Shown in pieces: positions 13,750 to 21,867 of a stretch of DNA of 64,000 bases. Numbering within the stretch: the stretch's first letter is position 1; the number at the start of each line of letters is the position of its first letter. A program made the translations under genes and the position numbers. The notes beneath the pieces were generated by a model, which saw nothing but the letters and a program-made list of their open reading frames with translations, was not told the DNA's origin and did not search any database. The DNA is from SZUA-36 sp963801195 (GTDB lineage: Bacteria > Pseudomonadota > Gammaproteobacteria > Xanthomonadales > SZUA-36), in assembly GCA_963801195.1 (NCBI GenBank), contig CAWDDX010000003.1, positions 62,001-126,000 of the forward strand, in the 5' to 3' direction.

Positions 13750-13777
13750 ATTATAGGGCGAGGAATTAAACTGTCAA
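13750..13777 (-). promoter_or_regulatory. rrn promoter P1
   Basis: On the minus strand, consensus TTGACA (13772-13777) and consensus TATAAT (13750-13755) are 16 bp apart. A GCGCG discriminator follows, as in stringently controlled stable-RNA promoters. The site is only about 25 bp beyond the stop codon of argH. The rest of 13399-13801 is untranslated 16S leader. Confidence 0.85.
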
Positions 13778-13801
13778 CACTTGCGTAGAAAATAATTGAA
13801 A

Positions 13802-15103
13802 TTAGTTTTTAAGGTCCTCGAGCCGGGACTCCAAAAGCGCCGTCTCGAGCTGGCCGCAACCGCCCGGGGAGACCCGGTTTGCAAGGCTTTTGGCAATACT
13901 CTCTGCGTTAATTTTCACACCTTTGGCCGTGGCTTTTTTATAAGCGTCCCTAAACGGCATTCCTTCACGCGCCATGTCAAGTGCCCGATCGGTGGCCAGC
14001 ATTTCCGCGGTGATGGAATTGAGCATCCGTTCCGTTTGCCATTCAAATGAAGCAAGCAGGTCCGGTAAAAGCGCAAGGGCCTGCAGTCCTTTACTGAACG
14101 CGCGCAGCAACGGCGGCTTGGTGGCCTGCAAATCACGCTGGTATCCGGAGGGCAATGAGAGCACTGAGGCGAGTTCGGTCTGCGCCCCCTGGACGACGCC
14201 GTGAACCGCACGTAGAAGTTCTACCGTATCAGGGTTGTTCTTGTTGGGCATAATGCTCGATCCGGTGCAGTACTGTGCCGGCAACTTGATAAAACCAAAT
14301 TCATGCGTGGTAAACAGGCTCATGTCCCAGGCAAGCCTGCGCAGGTCCAGTGTGCAGGCTGAGAGTACCGACAACGCTTGCAATTCGATCTTGCCGCGGC
14401 TGTTTTGTGCATATTGCGGGTTGACGACCAGCCTCGCAAAACCCAGGTTCCTGGCCACGGACTGGCGTGGCAATTTCAGGTTGACACCAAAACCGGAAGC
14501 CGTACCCAAAGGACTGGCATCAAGCCACTGGTGGGTGAGGGCTGCAAGCTCCGCATTGTCAATGAAGGCCTCGGCATGCCCGGCCAGCCACAAACCTGCT
14601 GATGACGGCATCGCAGATTGAAGGTGCGTATAGCCCGCCATTGGCAGGTCACCCTCTGATTTGATTCTTCCCAGCAGCACCTCTGCAATTTTCATACAGG
14701 TGATTTGTAATCGCTTTAGCCGGTCTTTCATAAAAAGACGCAGCGCGACAGCCACCTGGTCGTTACGGCTTCGGCCGGTATGTATCTTCCCGCCAAGATC
14801 ACCGAGTATTTCGGTCAGCCACGATTCAATGGCGGAGTGTCCGTCTTCATAACGGTTGTCCAACACACGGCTGCCATCGAGGATGTCTTTGCCGATGGAC
14901 CTCAGCCCATCCAGCAACTTGCCAGCCTCATCGGCACTCAGAATTTCGATTTGTTCAAGACCCTTGACGTGGGCGCCGCTGGCTTCCAAATCAAATAACA
15001 GCAACTCCCTGTCAAGTTCGACGTCTTCACCGGCAAGAAAAGCCATGACTGCAGGATCCGGGGATTCACCTTTGCCGTCTTTTTTCCAGATTAGATCTTT
15101 CAT
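13802..15103 (-). CDS. argH: Argininosuccinate lyase
   Basis: 433 residues. The enzyme splits argininosuccinate into arginine and fumarate, the last step of arginine synthesis, in the cytosol. The fumarase/aspartase signature GSSIMPNKNNP is at about 281-291, TGRSRND at 109-115 and GYTHLQ at 157-162 with the general-acid/base His. The signature has Asn where most family members have Gln-Lys (MPQKKNP), as in some Xanthomonadales sequences. It is the last gene of the arg operon, and its ATG overlaps the argC stop by 4 bp (ATGA), so translation is probably coupled. It is slightly shorter than the usual 455-465 residues. Only 25 bp separate it from the rrn P1 promoter and no terminator is visible between them. 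Confidence 0.95.
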   Translation of the reverse strand: MKDLIWKKDGKGESPDPAVMAFLAGEDVELDRELLLFDLEASGAHVKGLEQIEILSADEAGKLLDGLRSIGKDILDGSRVLDNRYEDGHSAIESWLTEILGDLGGKIHTGRSRNDQVAVALRLFMKDRLKRLQITCMKIAEVLLGRIKSEGDLPMAGYTHLQSAMPSSAGLWLAGHAEAFIDNAELAALTHQWLDASPLGTASGFGVNLKLPRQSVARNLGFARLVVNPQYAQNSRGKIELQALSVLSACTLDLRRLAWDMSLFTTHEFGFIKLPAQYCTGSSIMPNKNNPDTVELLRAVHGVVQGAQTELASVLSLPSGYQRDLQATKPPLLRAFSKGLQALALLPDLLASFEWQTERMLNSITAEMLATDRALDMAREGMPFRDAYKKATAKGVKINAESIAKSLANRVSPGGCGQLETALLESRLEDLKN

Positions 15104-16056
15104 GGGTTGATTCCCGAATTTTCATCCAGCCCAAGGGCCAGGTTCAGATTCTGCAGGGCCTGGGATGCAGCGCCCTTGAGCAGATTATCCAATACCACAA
15201 CGAGGCTACCCTGTGCTGGGTTTCGTGCGTCGATATTAAAACCGCCGATGTGGACATCGGCCGTGTTCCGGACATCGCTGATCTGCGGTATTTCCCCGGT
15301 GATTGTAATCCTTGATTCATCCGCGTAAAACTGACGGAAGAGGCTCACCAGTTCATCCGCAGCAGTCGGATGATCCAGCTCAAACGCGATGCTTAGCGAA
15401 ATGCCGCGAAAAAAAGCCGCCACGTGCGGCATGAACCTGACAGCGGTGTGCAACTGGTGGCTGATTTCCTTTTCATGCATGTGCCCGCTCAATGCGTATG
15501 GAATCAGGTTGTCCCTCAAGACCTCCGGGTCATTGCGCGGCGATGGCGTCTTACCCGCACCGCTGTAGCCGGACACTCCAAAGACAACCGGGTCCGCCCG
15601 CAACATGTCTACAAGCGGCAACAAGCCGAGCTGGGCACCCGTGGCGTAACAACCGGGATTGGCGATCAGGCGCGCGTTGCGAATATCGCTCCGGTAACGC
15701 TCAGGCAAGCCGTAAGTCCATTGTGAATCAAACCGGTAATCTGCGCTCAGGTCCAGGATCACACTGTCGGGAAAGCCTGTGCGAATGACTTCGACCCAAC
15801 GACCGGCAGCACCATTGGGCAGCGCCAGCACCCAGGCATCGGCCGGGTAGGCCGCAATTCCATCGGGCTCAAGTTGTGTAAACGTCCTGCCGTCCTCGGG
15901 CCAGTCGGCGCATACGGAAGAAAGTGTCTGCCCGGCGTCACTACGGGAACTGGCGATACCCAGATCCATCTGCGGGTGCCGTAATAAAAGCCCCAACAGT
16001 TCTGAACCCGTGTAACCACGTCCACCGACCAGATTTATCATGCGCGATTCGTTCAT
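15100..16056 (-). CDS. argC: N-acetyl-gamma-glutamyl-phosphate reductase
   Basis: 318 residues. It reduces N-acetylglutamyl phosphate to the semialdehyde with NADPH, the third step of arginine synthesis. The N-terminal nucleotide-binding loop GGRGYTGSE is at about 11-19, and the catalytic Cys136 sits in ANPGCYATG. The ATG overlaps the stop of the upstream kinase/synthase gene by 4 bp, and its own end overlaps argH by 4 bp. The length fits the short proteobacterial form. Confidence 0.95.
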   Translation of the reverse strand: MNESRMINLVGGRGYTGSELLGLLLRHPQMDLGIASSRSDAGQTLSSVCADWPEDGRTFTQLEPDGIAAYPADAWVLALPNGAAGRWVEVIRTGFPDSVILDLSADYRFDSQWTYGLPERYRSDIRNARLIANPGCYATGAQLGLLPLVDMLRADPVVFGVSGYSGAGKTPSPRNDPEVLRDNLIPYALSGHMHEKEISHQLHTAVRFMPHVAAFFRGISLSIAFELDHPTAADELVSLFRQFYADESRITITGEIPQISDVRNTADVHIGGFNIDARNPAQGSLVVVLDNLLKGAASQALQNLNLALGLDENSGINP

Positions 16057-17366
16057 TCGGCAACCCAGCCTGAATCACGCGCCAATGAATCCTCCACGCA
16101 TTTCTGCCGCTGGGCGGCATCTGTAACACCGATCGTAAACACCACCCAACCCGCCGAGCGGTTACTGCTGTCCGCCTGCTGAAAATACCAGGGGGTTATC
16201 GGGTTTGTATTCCGTGAGCGCCAGTACAACGCCGGGTAGCGTGCCCTGACCACCTGCCAGACCGCTGCACCGAGACCTTCTCCCTGTGCTTCGGAGGTGA
16301 CGGTGAACTTATCCAGGTATGGAATACCATCGATACCCGCTGTCATGATGGCCGCTGCACGACCCGTTTCCGACAGCAGCACCAGCGGATCATCCAGGTT
16401 TTCAAACCAGTCATCGCTGAGAGTCCTGTGAAACGACTTCTCGACCAGCTTCTTGACGATGGCCAGTGTTTCGGCGTCCGGGTTCTCGAATACGTTGATC
16501 GCCTCGCCCTTCCTGACCAGCGTGCCCGCACCGCGGTAGGTGAATAGTTCACGGGTCAGATGCGAGGCGGAAGTGATCGAAACCGAGGTGTCGTCCGGCA
16601 GCCGCTGGAGCATTTCATTGATCTGTTGCAGTTTAAGACGCATACCGGAGTGCAGCCAGGGTTGTTGCATCAAGGCCTCGTAATCGTTGGTCAGACTGAC
16701 GGCCGAAATAATCCGGTCCTGGCTGTCCAGAAGCCCGCCGGTAGGCGACAGGAAAATGACTTTGTGCGGCCGCAGCTTCCAAACCAGTTCTCGTGTGGCG
16801 ATGTCGGCATTGATATTCAGAACCTGTCCGGACGGTGATTCACCCAGGCAGGTCAATACCGGGACCGCACCGCTGCGCACCGCACTTTCTATCGAATCCA
16901 GTTCGACCTGTTGGACTTCGCCCACCAACCCCAGGTTTTCCTGGTCGAGGTAAGTGCACTGGAATACACCGTGTTGAATACCCCTTGCGCGGATACCTTT
17001 AGCTTCCAACGCCTCCACCAGTCGCAGGTTTTCCCTGTACATCAACGGCCGCGCAACCGACATGACCGCTTCGCTGGTTACGCGTAAGCCATCACGCCGC
17101 TCGGTTTTGATACCGGCATCGTCCAGCGCCTCGTCCAGCTGCGGGCCGGCGCCGTGCAGCACCACCGGGATCAAACCCAGGCGGTGCAAGAAAACCAGCG
17201 CGGAAGTCAATTCATCAAGGTGGTTTCGTAAGATGCCGCCACCGACTTTTACCACCGCAAAACGCGCCTGGTTGGTACCGGAATATTCCTTCAGATACTG
17301 CTGCGCTTCGCGGCTGGAACCCAGCTGTGCGAGCAATTCCTGGACTAACTGGCGAACATCAGTCAT
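16053..17366 (-). CDS. argB: Bifunctional N-acetylglutamate synthase / N-acetylglutamate kinase
   Basis: 437 residues from the ATG at 17366. The frame is open further upstream, but this ATG overlaps the argE' stop by 8 bp and the family homology starts here. Residues about 35-285 are an amino-acid kinase fold (VVKVGGGIL, VLHGAGPQLD, NINADIATRELVWKL), with ISAVSL and MRLKLQQI near its end. Residues about 290-437 form an acetyltransferase domain, with YLDKFTVTSEAQGEGLG as the acetyl-CoA region. This is the NAGS-K architecture of Xanthomonadales, resembling vertebrate NAGS. One polypeptide would make N-acetylglutamate and phosphorylate it. Enzymes of this type are usually inhibited by arginine. 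Confidence 0.9.
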   Translation of the reverse strand: MTDVRQLVQELLAQLGSSREAQQYLKEYSGTNQARFAVVKVGGGILRNHLDELTSALVFLHRLGLIPVVLHGAGPQLDEALDDAGIKTERRDGLRVTSEAVMSVARPLMYRENLRLVEALEAKGIRARGIQHGVFQCTYLDQENLGLVGEVQQVELDSIESAVRSGAVPVLTCLGESPSGQVLNINADIATRELVWKLRPHKVIFLSPTGGLLDSQDRIISAVSLTNDYEALMQQPWLHSGMRLKLQQINEMLQRLPDDTSVSITSASHLTRELFTYRGAGTLVRKGEAINVFENPDAETLAIVKKLVEKSFHRTLSDDWFENLDDPLVLLSETGRAAAIMTAGIDGIPYLDKFTVTSEAQGEGLGAAVWQVVRARYPALYWRSRNTNPITPWYFQQADSSNRSAGWVVFTIGVTDAAQRQKCVEDSLARDSGWVAE

Positions 17367-18435
17367 GGCTGTCAACCAACTTCGTATAGATTTCCAGGGC
17401 CCGCTCCAGTTGATCCAGGCTGACCCATTCATCGACCACGTGGGCCTGGGCAATGTTACCCGGCCCAAGTACGATAGCGGGTATTCCCGCCTGTGCAAAT
17501 AAAGACGCCTCGGTCCAGAAGTTCACCGCCGGACCGGCTTCGATAGCATGACGCCCTACAAATGCCTGCGCCTGTGAAATATCCTTACCTTCGGTCGGCA
17601 GCGGCGGACCGGAAAACGGCACATGCCAAGACGCCGGACCGCTGTTGTCCAAAGCTGTCATCGAATTGAGGAATTCTTCGTTGGAATCACCTGGCGACAG
17701 GCGCGCACTCCAGTGCAGCCGGGCCTGGTCGGCGATGACATTAGACTTGATTCCGCCATGCACTTCACCGACATTGAAACACGGCCGGCGGCCTTCCGCT
17801 TCCATTTGTCCGGCCCGCTTGACGGCTGCGGCCACCCAATTGGAAAGCTTGTGCAGCGCGTTGTCCTTCAACGCCCGTGGCTCGGACGAGTGGCCCGGGA
17901 CGCCCGAAAACTGGCCTTTGACCGACAGGTAACCACGATGGCTCAAAACGGCCAGGCAGTCCGTTGGTTCGGCCACTACCACTTGCTTGAAGGCCTTTAC
18001 CTGTTCGGAGCGTACGAATTCATCCACGCAAACTCCGCTGGCACCTTCCTCGTCGGTGGTGAACAACAGTGCCATGGGTTGATCAGTGATACCTGCAACC
18101 TCCAGCAGACAGGCCGCCGCTCCCTTGATGTCACAGCTTCCGCGACCGTATACCCGGCCGTTTTCCGTTTTCAACTCCAGTGCGGGAAACCGCGAACCTT
18201 CGATAACGGGCACCGTGTCCAGGTGTACGTTAAACAGCAGGTCCGGTTTTCCACGCAGCGCAAGCATACTGACCCTGCCCAGCCCATGATCGGTCAACTC
18301 GATTTCAAAATCCGAGCCAAGAACATCACTGATCCAGCCAAAAATCGGCGAATCCGCGGACAACGAGCGCGGCGGGTTCTGCGTATCGAACGCAACCAGG
18401 GTCTCCAGGTAACTCAGCACACCGGCTACACCCAT
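17359..18435 (-). CDS. argE': M20-family deacetylase, probably N-acetyl-L-citrulline deacetylase (ArgE')
   Basis: 358 residues. Zinc-dependent M20/ArgE fold: His71 in NVHLDTVP, Asp102 in GSCDIKGAA, the pair Glu129-Glu130 in TTDEEGAS, and VAEPTD. In the acetylcitrulline pathway described in Xanthomonas campestris this enzyme removes acetate from N-acetylcitrulline rather than N-acetylornithine. That specificity is inferred here from the acetylornithine carbamoyltransferase two genes upstream. The start ATG shares one base with the argG stop (TGATG), and the stop overlaps the next start by 8 bp. Without the neighbours it would be called ArgE or DapE-like. Confidence 0.85.
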   Translation of the reverse strand: MGVAGVLSYLETLVAFDTQNPPRSLSADSPIFGWISDVLGSDFEIELTDHGLGRVSMLALRGKPDLLFNVHLDTVPVIEGSRFPALELKTENGRVYGRGSCDIKGAAACLLEVAGITDQPMALLFTTDEEGASGVCVDEFVRSEQVKAFKQVVVAEPTDCLAVLSHRGYLSVKGQFSGVPGHSSEPRALKDNALHKLSNWVAAAVKRAGQMEAEGRRPCFNVGEVHGGIKSNVIADQARLHWSARLSPGDSNEEFLNSMTALDNSGPASWHVPFSGPPLPTEGKDISQAQAFVGRHAIEAGPAVNFWTEASLFAQAGIPAIVLGPGNIAQAHVVDEWVSLDQLERALEIYTKLVDSHD

Positions 18436-19643
18436 CAGGTTTTATTCCGGACCCGCAAGGTGGAAGTGGAGCTTTGTCCGATCAGCTTGATAAATCCCTC
18501 GGCCTCGGTCGGTGACCAGTTACAGCTCTGTGCATAAACCGCGTTCGGGTCACGCACGATAAAGTCGGACTCAACCGACACGGCATGCAGTGAACCACCG
18601 GTTGTCTCCAACGTAACCGTGCCGGTTACAAATGCCTGGGAGCTCTCCAGGTAGGCCTGTAAATCCTGCTTATGCGGTTCATAGAAGAACCCGCTGTAGA
18701 CCAGCTCAGCCCAACGTTGGGCAACCTGGTGACGGAACTGATTCTGGAAACGGGTGTTGACGCAGTCTTCCAGGGCCTGGTGGGCCACCAGCAGGGCGTC
18801 GATACCCGGGCACTCGAATACGATGCGGCCTTTCAGACCAATGGTGACATCGCCGGTATAAATGTGCCGGCCAACCCCGTAGAGGCCGAACTGTTTGTTC
18901 AATTGCTGCACGATTCCTGGACCGTGCATTTCGTCCCCGTTGATTGCCACCGCGGTGCCTTTTTCAAAACGGATGGAAACCCGCAATGGTTCCGTGGGCC
19001 ACTCATCACGTGGCCGGCTCAGGTGCCAGGTTTCGGCGCCGGGTGACTTGAACTCATCGATTTCACTACCGGAAATGGTTACACCCAACAGGTTTTCATT
19101 GATCGAGTACTTGCCGGTTTTTACCGGTATCGATACGCCGGCTTCTTTAAGAATTCCGATCTCGATATCACGGATGTTGCCGGGTCGCTTTTGCAGATCT
19201 CTGACGGGCGCGTGAATATCGTAATCACCCAGACTGCGAACGGTCTGGTCAAACCGGAGCTGATCATTGCCCATACCCGTACAGCCATGGGCAAAATGCC
19301 GGGTCCCCAGTTGGTCACACAATTCCAGGCTGAGCCTGACGATCAGGTAACGGTCGGAACACAACATCGGGTACTCACCGAGCATTCTTGACTGGCTCCA
19401 AACGAGCGGCACCACGAATTCATCCCAGATGAGCTGGCTGGCGTCGACGAGGTGGTGTGTAACCGCACCGAGAGAGAGTGCCCGATCCTCAATCCATTTG
19501 AGTTCGTCGGCCTCGAGACCACCGGTGTCCACAAAGACGGTATGCACCTCAAAGCCCTGGGCTTTTAACTCAAGCACGCAGTAGCTCGTGTCGAGACCGC
19601 CGGAAAACGCCAGTACGATGGGGGTCTTTGCGTCTATATTCAT
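18435..19643 (-). CDS. argG: Argininosuccinate synthase
   Basis: 402 residues. It joins citrulline and aspartate using ATP. The PP-loop SGGLDTS is at residues 14-20, followed by the citrulline/ATP region SDRYLIVRLSLEL, HGCTGMGNDQLRFD and YSINENLLG. It overlaps argF' by 4 bp (ATGA) and argE' by 1 base. Within this operon the citrulline would come from deacetylation of N-acetylcitrulline. Confidence 0.93.
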   Translation of the reverse strand: MNIDAKTPIVLAFSGGLDTSYCVLELKAQGFEVHTVFVDTGGLEADELKWIEDRALSLGAVTHHLVDASQLIWDEFVVPLVWSQSRMLGEYPMLCSDRYLIVRLSLELCDQLGTRHFAHGCTGMGNDQLRFDQTVRSLGDYDIHAPVRDLQKRPGNIRDIEIGILKEAGVSIPVKTGKYSINENLLGVTISGSEIDEFKSPGAETWHLSRPRDEWPTEPLRVSIRFEKGTAVAINGDEMHGPGIVQQLNKQFGLYGVGRHIYTGDVTIGLKGRIVFECPGIDALLVAHQALEDCVNTRFQNQFRHQVAQRWAELVYSGFFYEPHKQDLQAYLESSQAFVTGTVTLETTGGSLHAVSVESDFIVRDPNAVYAQSCNWSPTEAEGFIKLIGQSSTSTLRVRNKT

Positions 19644-20644
19644 TGATCTGCTCCCAGCAAATTCATCATCAGTGCTTTTTGAACATGTAAACGGTTCTCT
19701 GCCTCGTCAAGCGCCAGGCAGTAAGGCGCATCCATCACGCCATCGGTGGCCTTGACGTTGCGTCTCAACGGCAGGCAATGGCTGAACAGTCCGTTGTTGG
19801 TCAGTGCCATCTTATCTTCATTGACAATAAAGTGGCGGTAGTTCTTGCGCAACTCAAACTCCTCAGTTGGCCTGCCGTAACAGGGCAGTGCGCCCCAGCT
19901 TTTCGCGTAAACAAAATCTGCACCCGTATAAGCCGATTCGATATCATGGCTGACCTGCAACGAACCGCCGCTGGCGCTCGCATTGGCTTTTGCCTGATCC
20001 ATAAACTGCGGATCGAGCAGGTAATCAGGCGCCGGACACAATAGCGTCACATCCATGCCGAACTTGGTGCCGATCAACAGCGCGGAATTAGCCACGGCGG
20101 TATTAAGGGGCCGTGGATGCCAGGTCCAGGTCAGCACCATCTTGCGCTTGGCAACGTTTCCCAGCCTCTCTTTCAACGCCAGCATCATGGCCAGTTCCTG
20201 ACAGGGGTGGACGATGGTTTCCATGTTGATAACAGGTACCGAAGAATACCGGGCCAGTGCCTTTATCACGTAATCCTCGCGGTCCTTCGACCAGTCCACA
20301 AACGAGGGAAACGCCCGCAGGCCGATCAAATCGCAATAACGAGACAACACGCCCGCTGCCTCGGCAATGTGTTCCTCGGCTTCACCTTCCATTACTGCGC
20401 CTGTTTTAAACTCGAGACCCCAGGCGTCCTTGCCCGGCTGAAGCACAATGGCGATGCCCCCCATTTGCTGCATACCCAGGTCGAAAGAGGTCCTGGTACG
20501 CATCGACGGGTTCAGAAACAACAGGGCAATCGAGCGACCCTTGAGCCTGGAGTTGATAGGGTTTTTCTTCAAGGCCTCGGCCGATTGCAGCAGGGATTCG
20601 AGATCCTCGCGTGACCAGTCAGTGGTGGACAAAAAATGTTTCAC
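19640..20644 (-). CDS. argF': N-acetylornithine carbamoyltransferase (AOTCase)
   Basis: 334 residues from a GTG at 20644, with GGAG 8 bases upstream; an ATG at 20677 lies before this ribosome-binding site and is unlikely. Carbamoyl-phosphate loop SMRTRT is at 47-52, followed by HPCQEL. The C-terminal HCLPLRRNVKATDGVMD contains Lys298, matching the carboxylated lysine of the Xanthomonas enzyme. VLQPGKDAW and the Glu-rich segment EGEAEEHIAE also match AOTCase rather than OTCase. It transfers carbamoyl to N-acetylornithine to give N-acetylcitrulline. It is the first structural gene after the attenuator-like leader at 20680-20824. Confidence 0.92.
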   Translation of the reverse strand: MKHFLSTTDWSREDLESLLQSAEALKKNPINSRLKGRSIALLFLNPSMRTRTSFDLGMQQMGGIAIVLQPGKDAWGLEFKTGAVMEGEAEEHIAEAAGVLSRYCDLIGLRAFPSFVDWSKDREDYVIKALARYSSVPVINMETIVHPCQELAMMLALKERLGNVAKRKMVLTWTWHPRPLNTAVANSALLIGTKFGMDVTLLCPAPDYLLDPQFMDQAKANASASGGSLQVSHDIESAYTGADFVYAKSWGALPCYGRPTEEFELRKNYRHFIVNEDKMALTNNGLFSHCLPLRRNVKATDGVMDAPYCLALDEAENRLHVQKALMMNLLGADQ

Positions 20645-20679
20645 TTCGAATCTCCATATGTTTTTATTCCGGCCCAAAC

Positions 20680-20708
20680 AAAAAACCCAGCTGTTAGCTG
20701 GGTTTTTT
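20680..20708 (-). terminator. Attenuator terminator in the arg operon leader
   Basis: A perfect 13-bp stem (six A, CCCAGCT / AGCTGGG, six T) has a 3-base loop and ends in a T-tract on the minus strand. It stands between the leader peptide stop and the GTG of argF', 36 bp before that start. A complete intrinsic terminator here means most transcripts would stop unless the hairpin is prevented. Confidence 0.85.
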
Positions 20709-20780
20709 ACTCAATCATCCTGTCTTTCTCAGCGATCTACAGCAACCCAGCCGGCGTACTGAACCCCAGGACGCTGGATT
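20697..20780 (-). promoter_or_regulatory. Mutually exclusive leader pairings (protector, antiterminator, terminator arms)
   Basis: Minus-strand segments are: 1, AATCCAGC (20773-20780); 2, GCTGGGTT (20744-20751); 3, AACCCAGC (20697-20704); 4, GCTGGGTT (20684-20691). Pairs 2:3 and 3:4 are perfect 8-mers, and 1:2 pairs with one G:T. Segment 1 covers leader codons 15-18, right after the tandem Arg codons. Segment 2 lies in codons 25-28, within reach of a ribosome at the stop codon. This is the geometry of amino-acid attenuators. That it responds to Arg-tRNA is inference. Confidence 0.65.
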
Positions 20781-20824
20781 CGTCGGATAAAACAACTGGC
20801 AAATTGTCTGTTAACCGTAAGCAT
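20729..20824 (-). CDS. Candidate 31-codon arginine leader peptide
   Basis: ATG at 20824, TGA at 20729-20731, 31 residues. It contains five Arg codons: AGA at 6, CGA-CGA at 14-15, CGT at 18 and CGC at 31 immediately before the stop. CGA is normally a slow codon. The peptide begins MLTVNRQF and its second half contains RRIQRPG. It is followed by the terminator at 20680-20708 and then by argF'. The ribosome-binding site is weak (GAGG about 14 bases upstream). No similarity to a known peptide is recalled. The call rests on codon content, position and the alternative RNA pairings. Confidence 0.6.
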   Translation of the reverse strand: MLTVNRQFASCFIRRIQRPGVQYAGWVAVDR

Positions 20825-20871
20825 TATGCGCTCAAAGGCCTCGTTAGGACGTTAAAAAAAACAGGGGGTTG

Positions 20872-20900
20872 AATCTAAGTGTTTCCATATGAATTTGCAA
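20872..20900 (-). promoter_or_regulatory. Possible arg operon promoter
   Basis: TTGCAA (20895-20900) and TAGATT (20872-20877) are 17 bp apart on the minus strand. This would start transcription about 40 bases before the leader ATG. Both hexamers match only four of six consensus positions. Confidence 0.35.
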
Positions 20901-20910
20901 TAATTATTTA
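20897..20910. promoter_or_regulatory. Possible ArgR box
   Basis: The 14 bases GCAATAATTATTTA match about 11 of 14 positions of the enterobacterial ARG box (TGAATWWWWATTCA), with a 10-bp palindromic core. The site overlaps the possible -35 element. A weaker, overlapping match lies to its left. It is speculative. Confidence 0.3.
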
Positions 20911-21105
20911 CCCTTTTTCGGCACCGGATTGCCATCAACCGTCTTCAACACTTTCCTGTCGGCGCAGACCGGAAACCACCACGCCATGTCCTCCGGCCCA
21001 ACGGTATTTCATCGCAACTGAATAACCGGCTATCGTAACCGGCTATTGTCCAGGGGCCGTTGCCACTATGATGATGCAGCTTGGATCAGCCAGGAAGGTT
21101 TAGTG
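20911..21105. other. Intergenic stretch between the divergent arg operon and methyltransferase gene
   Basis: No supported gene lies here. A 27-codon minus-strand frame (20904-20987) follows a GGAGG only 2 bases before its ATG and is not convincing. A short tandem repeat, CCGGCTATCGTAA then CCGGCTATTGTCC, occurs near 21027-21052. Confidence 0.4.
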
Positions 21106-21867
21106 ATGAGTTGCTCGGCCATGATGTTCAGTCTTTTTTTGCTTTCACCTTGCGGTGACAGCGGTGGAAATGATGTCAATGAAATTGCACAGGCCGCCGT
21201 ATCGAATCCGCAACGGCCAGCGGTTGATATCGCAAGCGACGCCGGACGCAAACCCGCCCAGGTACTCTCATTCCTGGACATCAAGCCCGGCATGACCGTG
21301 CTCGACCTGTTTTCAGGCGGTGGCTACTACACCGAGATGCTCAGTACGATCGTTGGCGATAACGGCAAGGTCATCGCCCATACCAACGAGGCTTATATTC
21401 CCTTTTCAGGTGAAATTTACAAGACACGTTACCTCGATGGCCGCCTGTCCAATACCGAGACCATCGTTGCCGAGGCCGATGATCTCGAGCTTGCAAAAAA
21501 TTCTCTCGACGCAGCCATCATGGTACTGACCTGGCATGATTTCATGTATGCAGATCCGGAAAACGGCTGGCAGGCAATTGACGAAAACCTGTTACTGGAC
21601 AAGCTATGCGTTGCGATGAAACCCGGCGCGGTGCTGGGGCTGATTGACCATGTTGCGAACAGTGGCGGTGATACGGCCCAAGTTGCAAAAACCCTGCACC
21701 GGATAGACCCGCAGGTGGTCAGGAACAGATTTGCAAATACCTGCTTTACGCTCGACGCCGAGGCGGAATTTCTGCGCAACGATGAAGATGATCACACCCT
21801 GGCCGTATTCGACCCGTCTGTACGCGGCAAAACCGACAGGTTCGTATTCCGCTTCGTACGAAACTAG
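21106..21867 (+). CDS. Predicted exported SAM-dependent methyltransferase-like protein
   Basis: 253 residues from the ATG at 21106, which has AGGAAGG 7-8 bases upstream (the frame opens earlier at a TTG). A short hydrophobic N-terminus (FSLFLLSPC) precedes a class I methyltransferase-like fold. VLDLFSGGGYYTEML is the SAM-binding loop and GKVIAHTNEA the second strand, followed by the acidic LTWHDF region and PGAVLGLIDH. It resembles a family of predicted exported methyltransferases of unknown substrate. SAM is cytosolic, so an exported location would be odd. The Cys could be a lipobox but has Pro before it. Its TAG overlaps the convergent cytochrome stop in CTAG. Confidence 0.7.
   Translation: MSCSAMMFSLFLLSPCGDSGGNDVNEIAQAAVSNPQRPAVDIASDAGRKPAQVLSFLDIKPGMTVLDLFSGGGYYTEMLSTIVGDNGKVIAHTNEAYIPFSGEIYKTRYLDGRLSNTETIVAEADDLELAKNSLDAAIMVLTWHDFMYADPENGWQAIDENLLLDKLCVAMKPGAVLGLIDHVANSGGDTAQVAKTLHRIDPQVVRNRFANTCFTLDAEAEFLRNDEDDHTLAVFDPSVRGKTDRFVFRFVRN

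Noticed and set aside
20904..20987. 27-codon minus-strand frame upstream of the arg promoter
   Set aside because: Only 2 bases separate GGAGG from the ATG and no similarity is recognised; it is kept as a note only.
21106..21160. Lipobox in the methyltransferase-like protein
   Set aside because: The Cys is preceded by Pro, which does not fit the usual small residue before the lipidated Cys.
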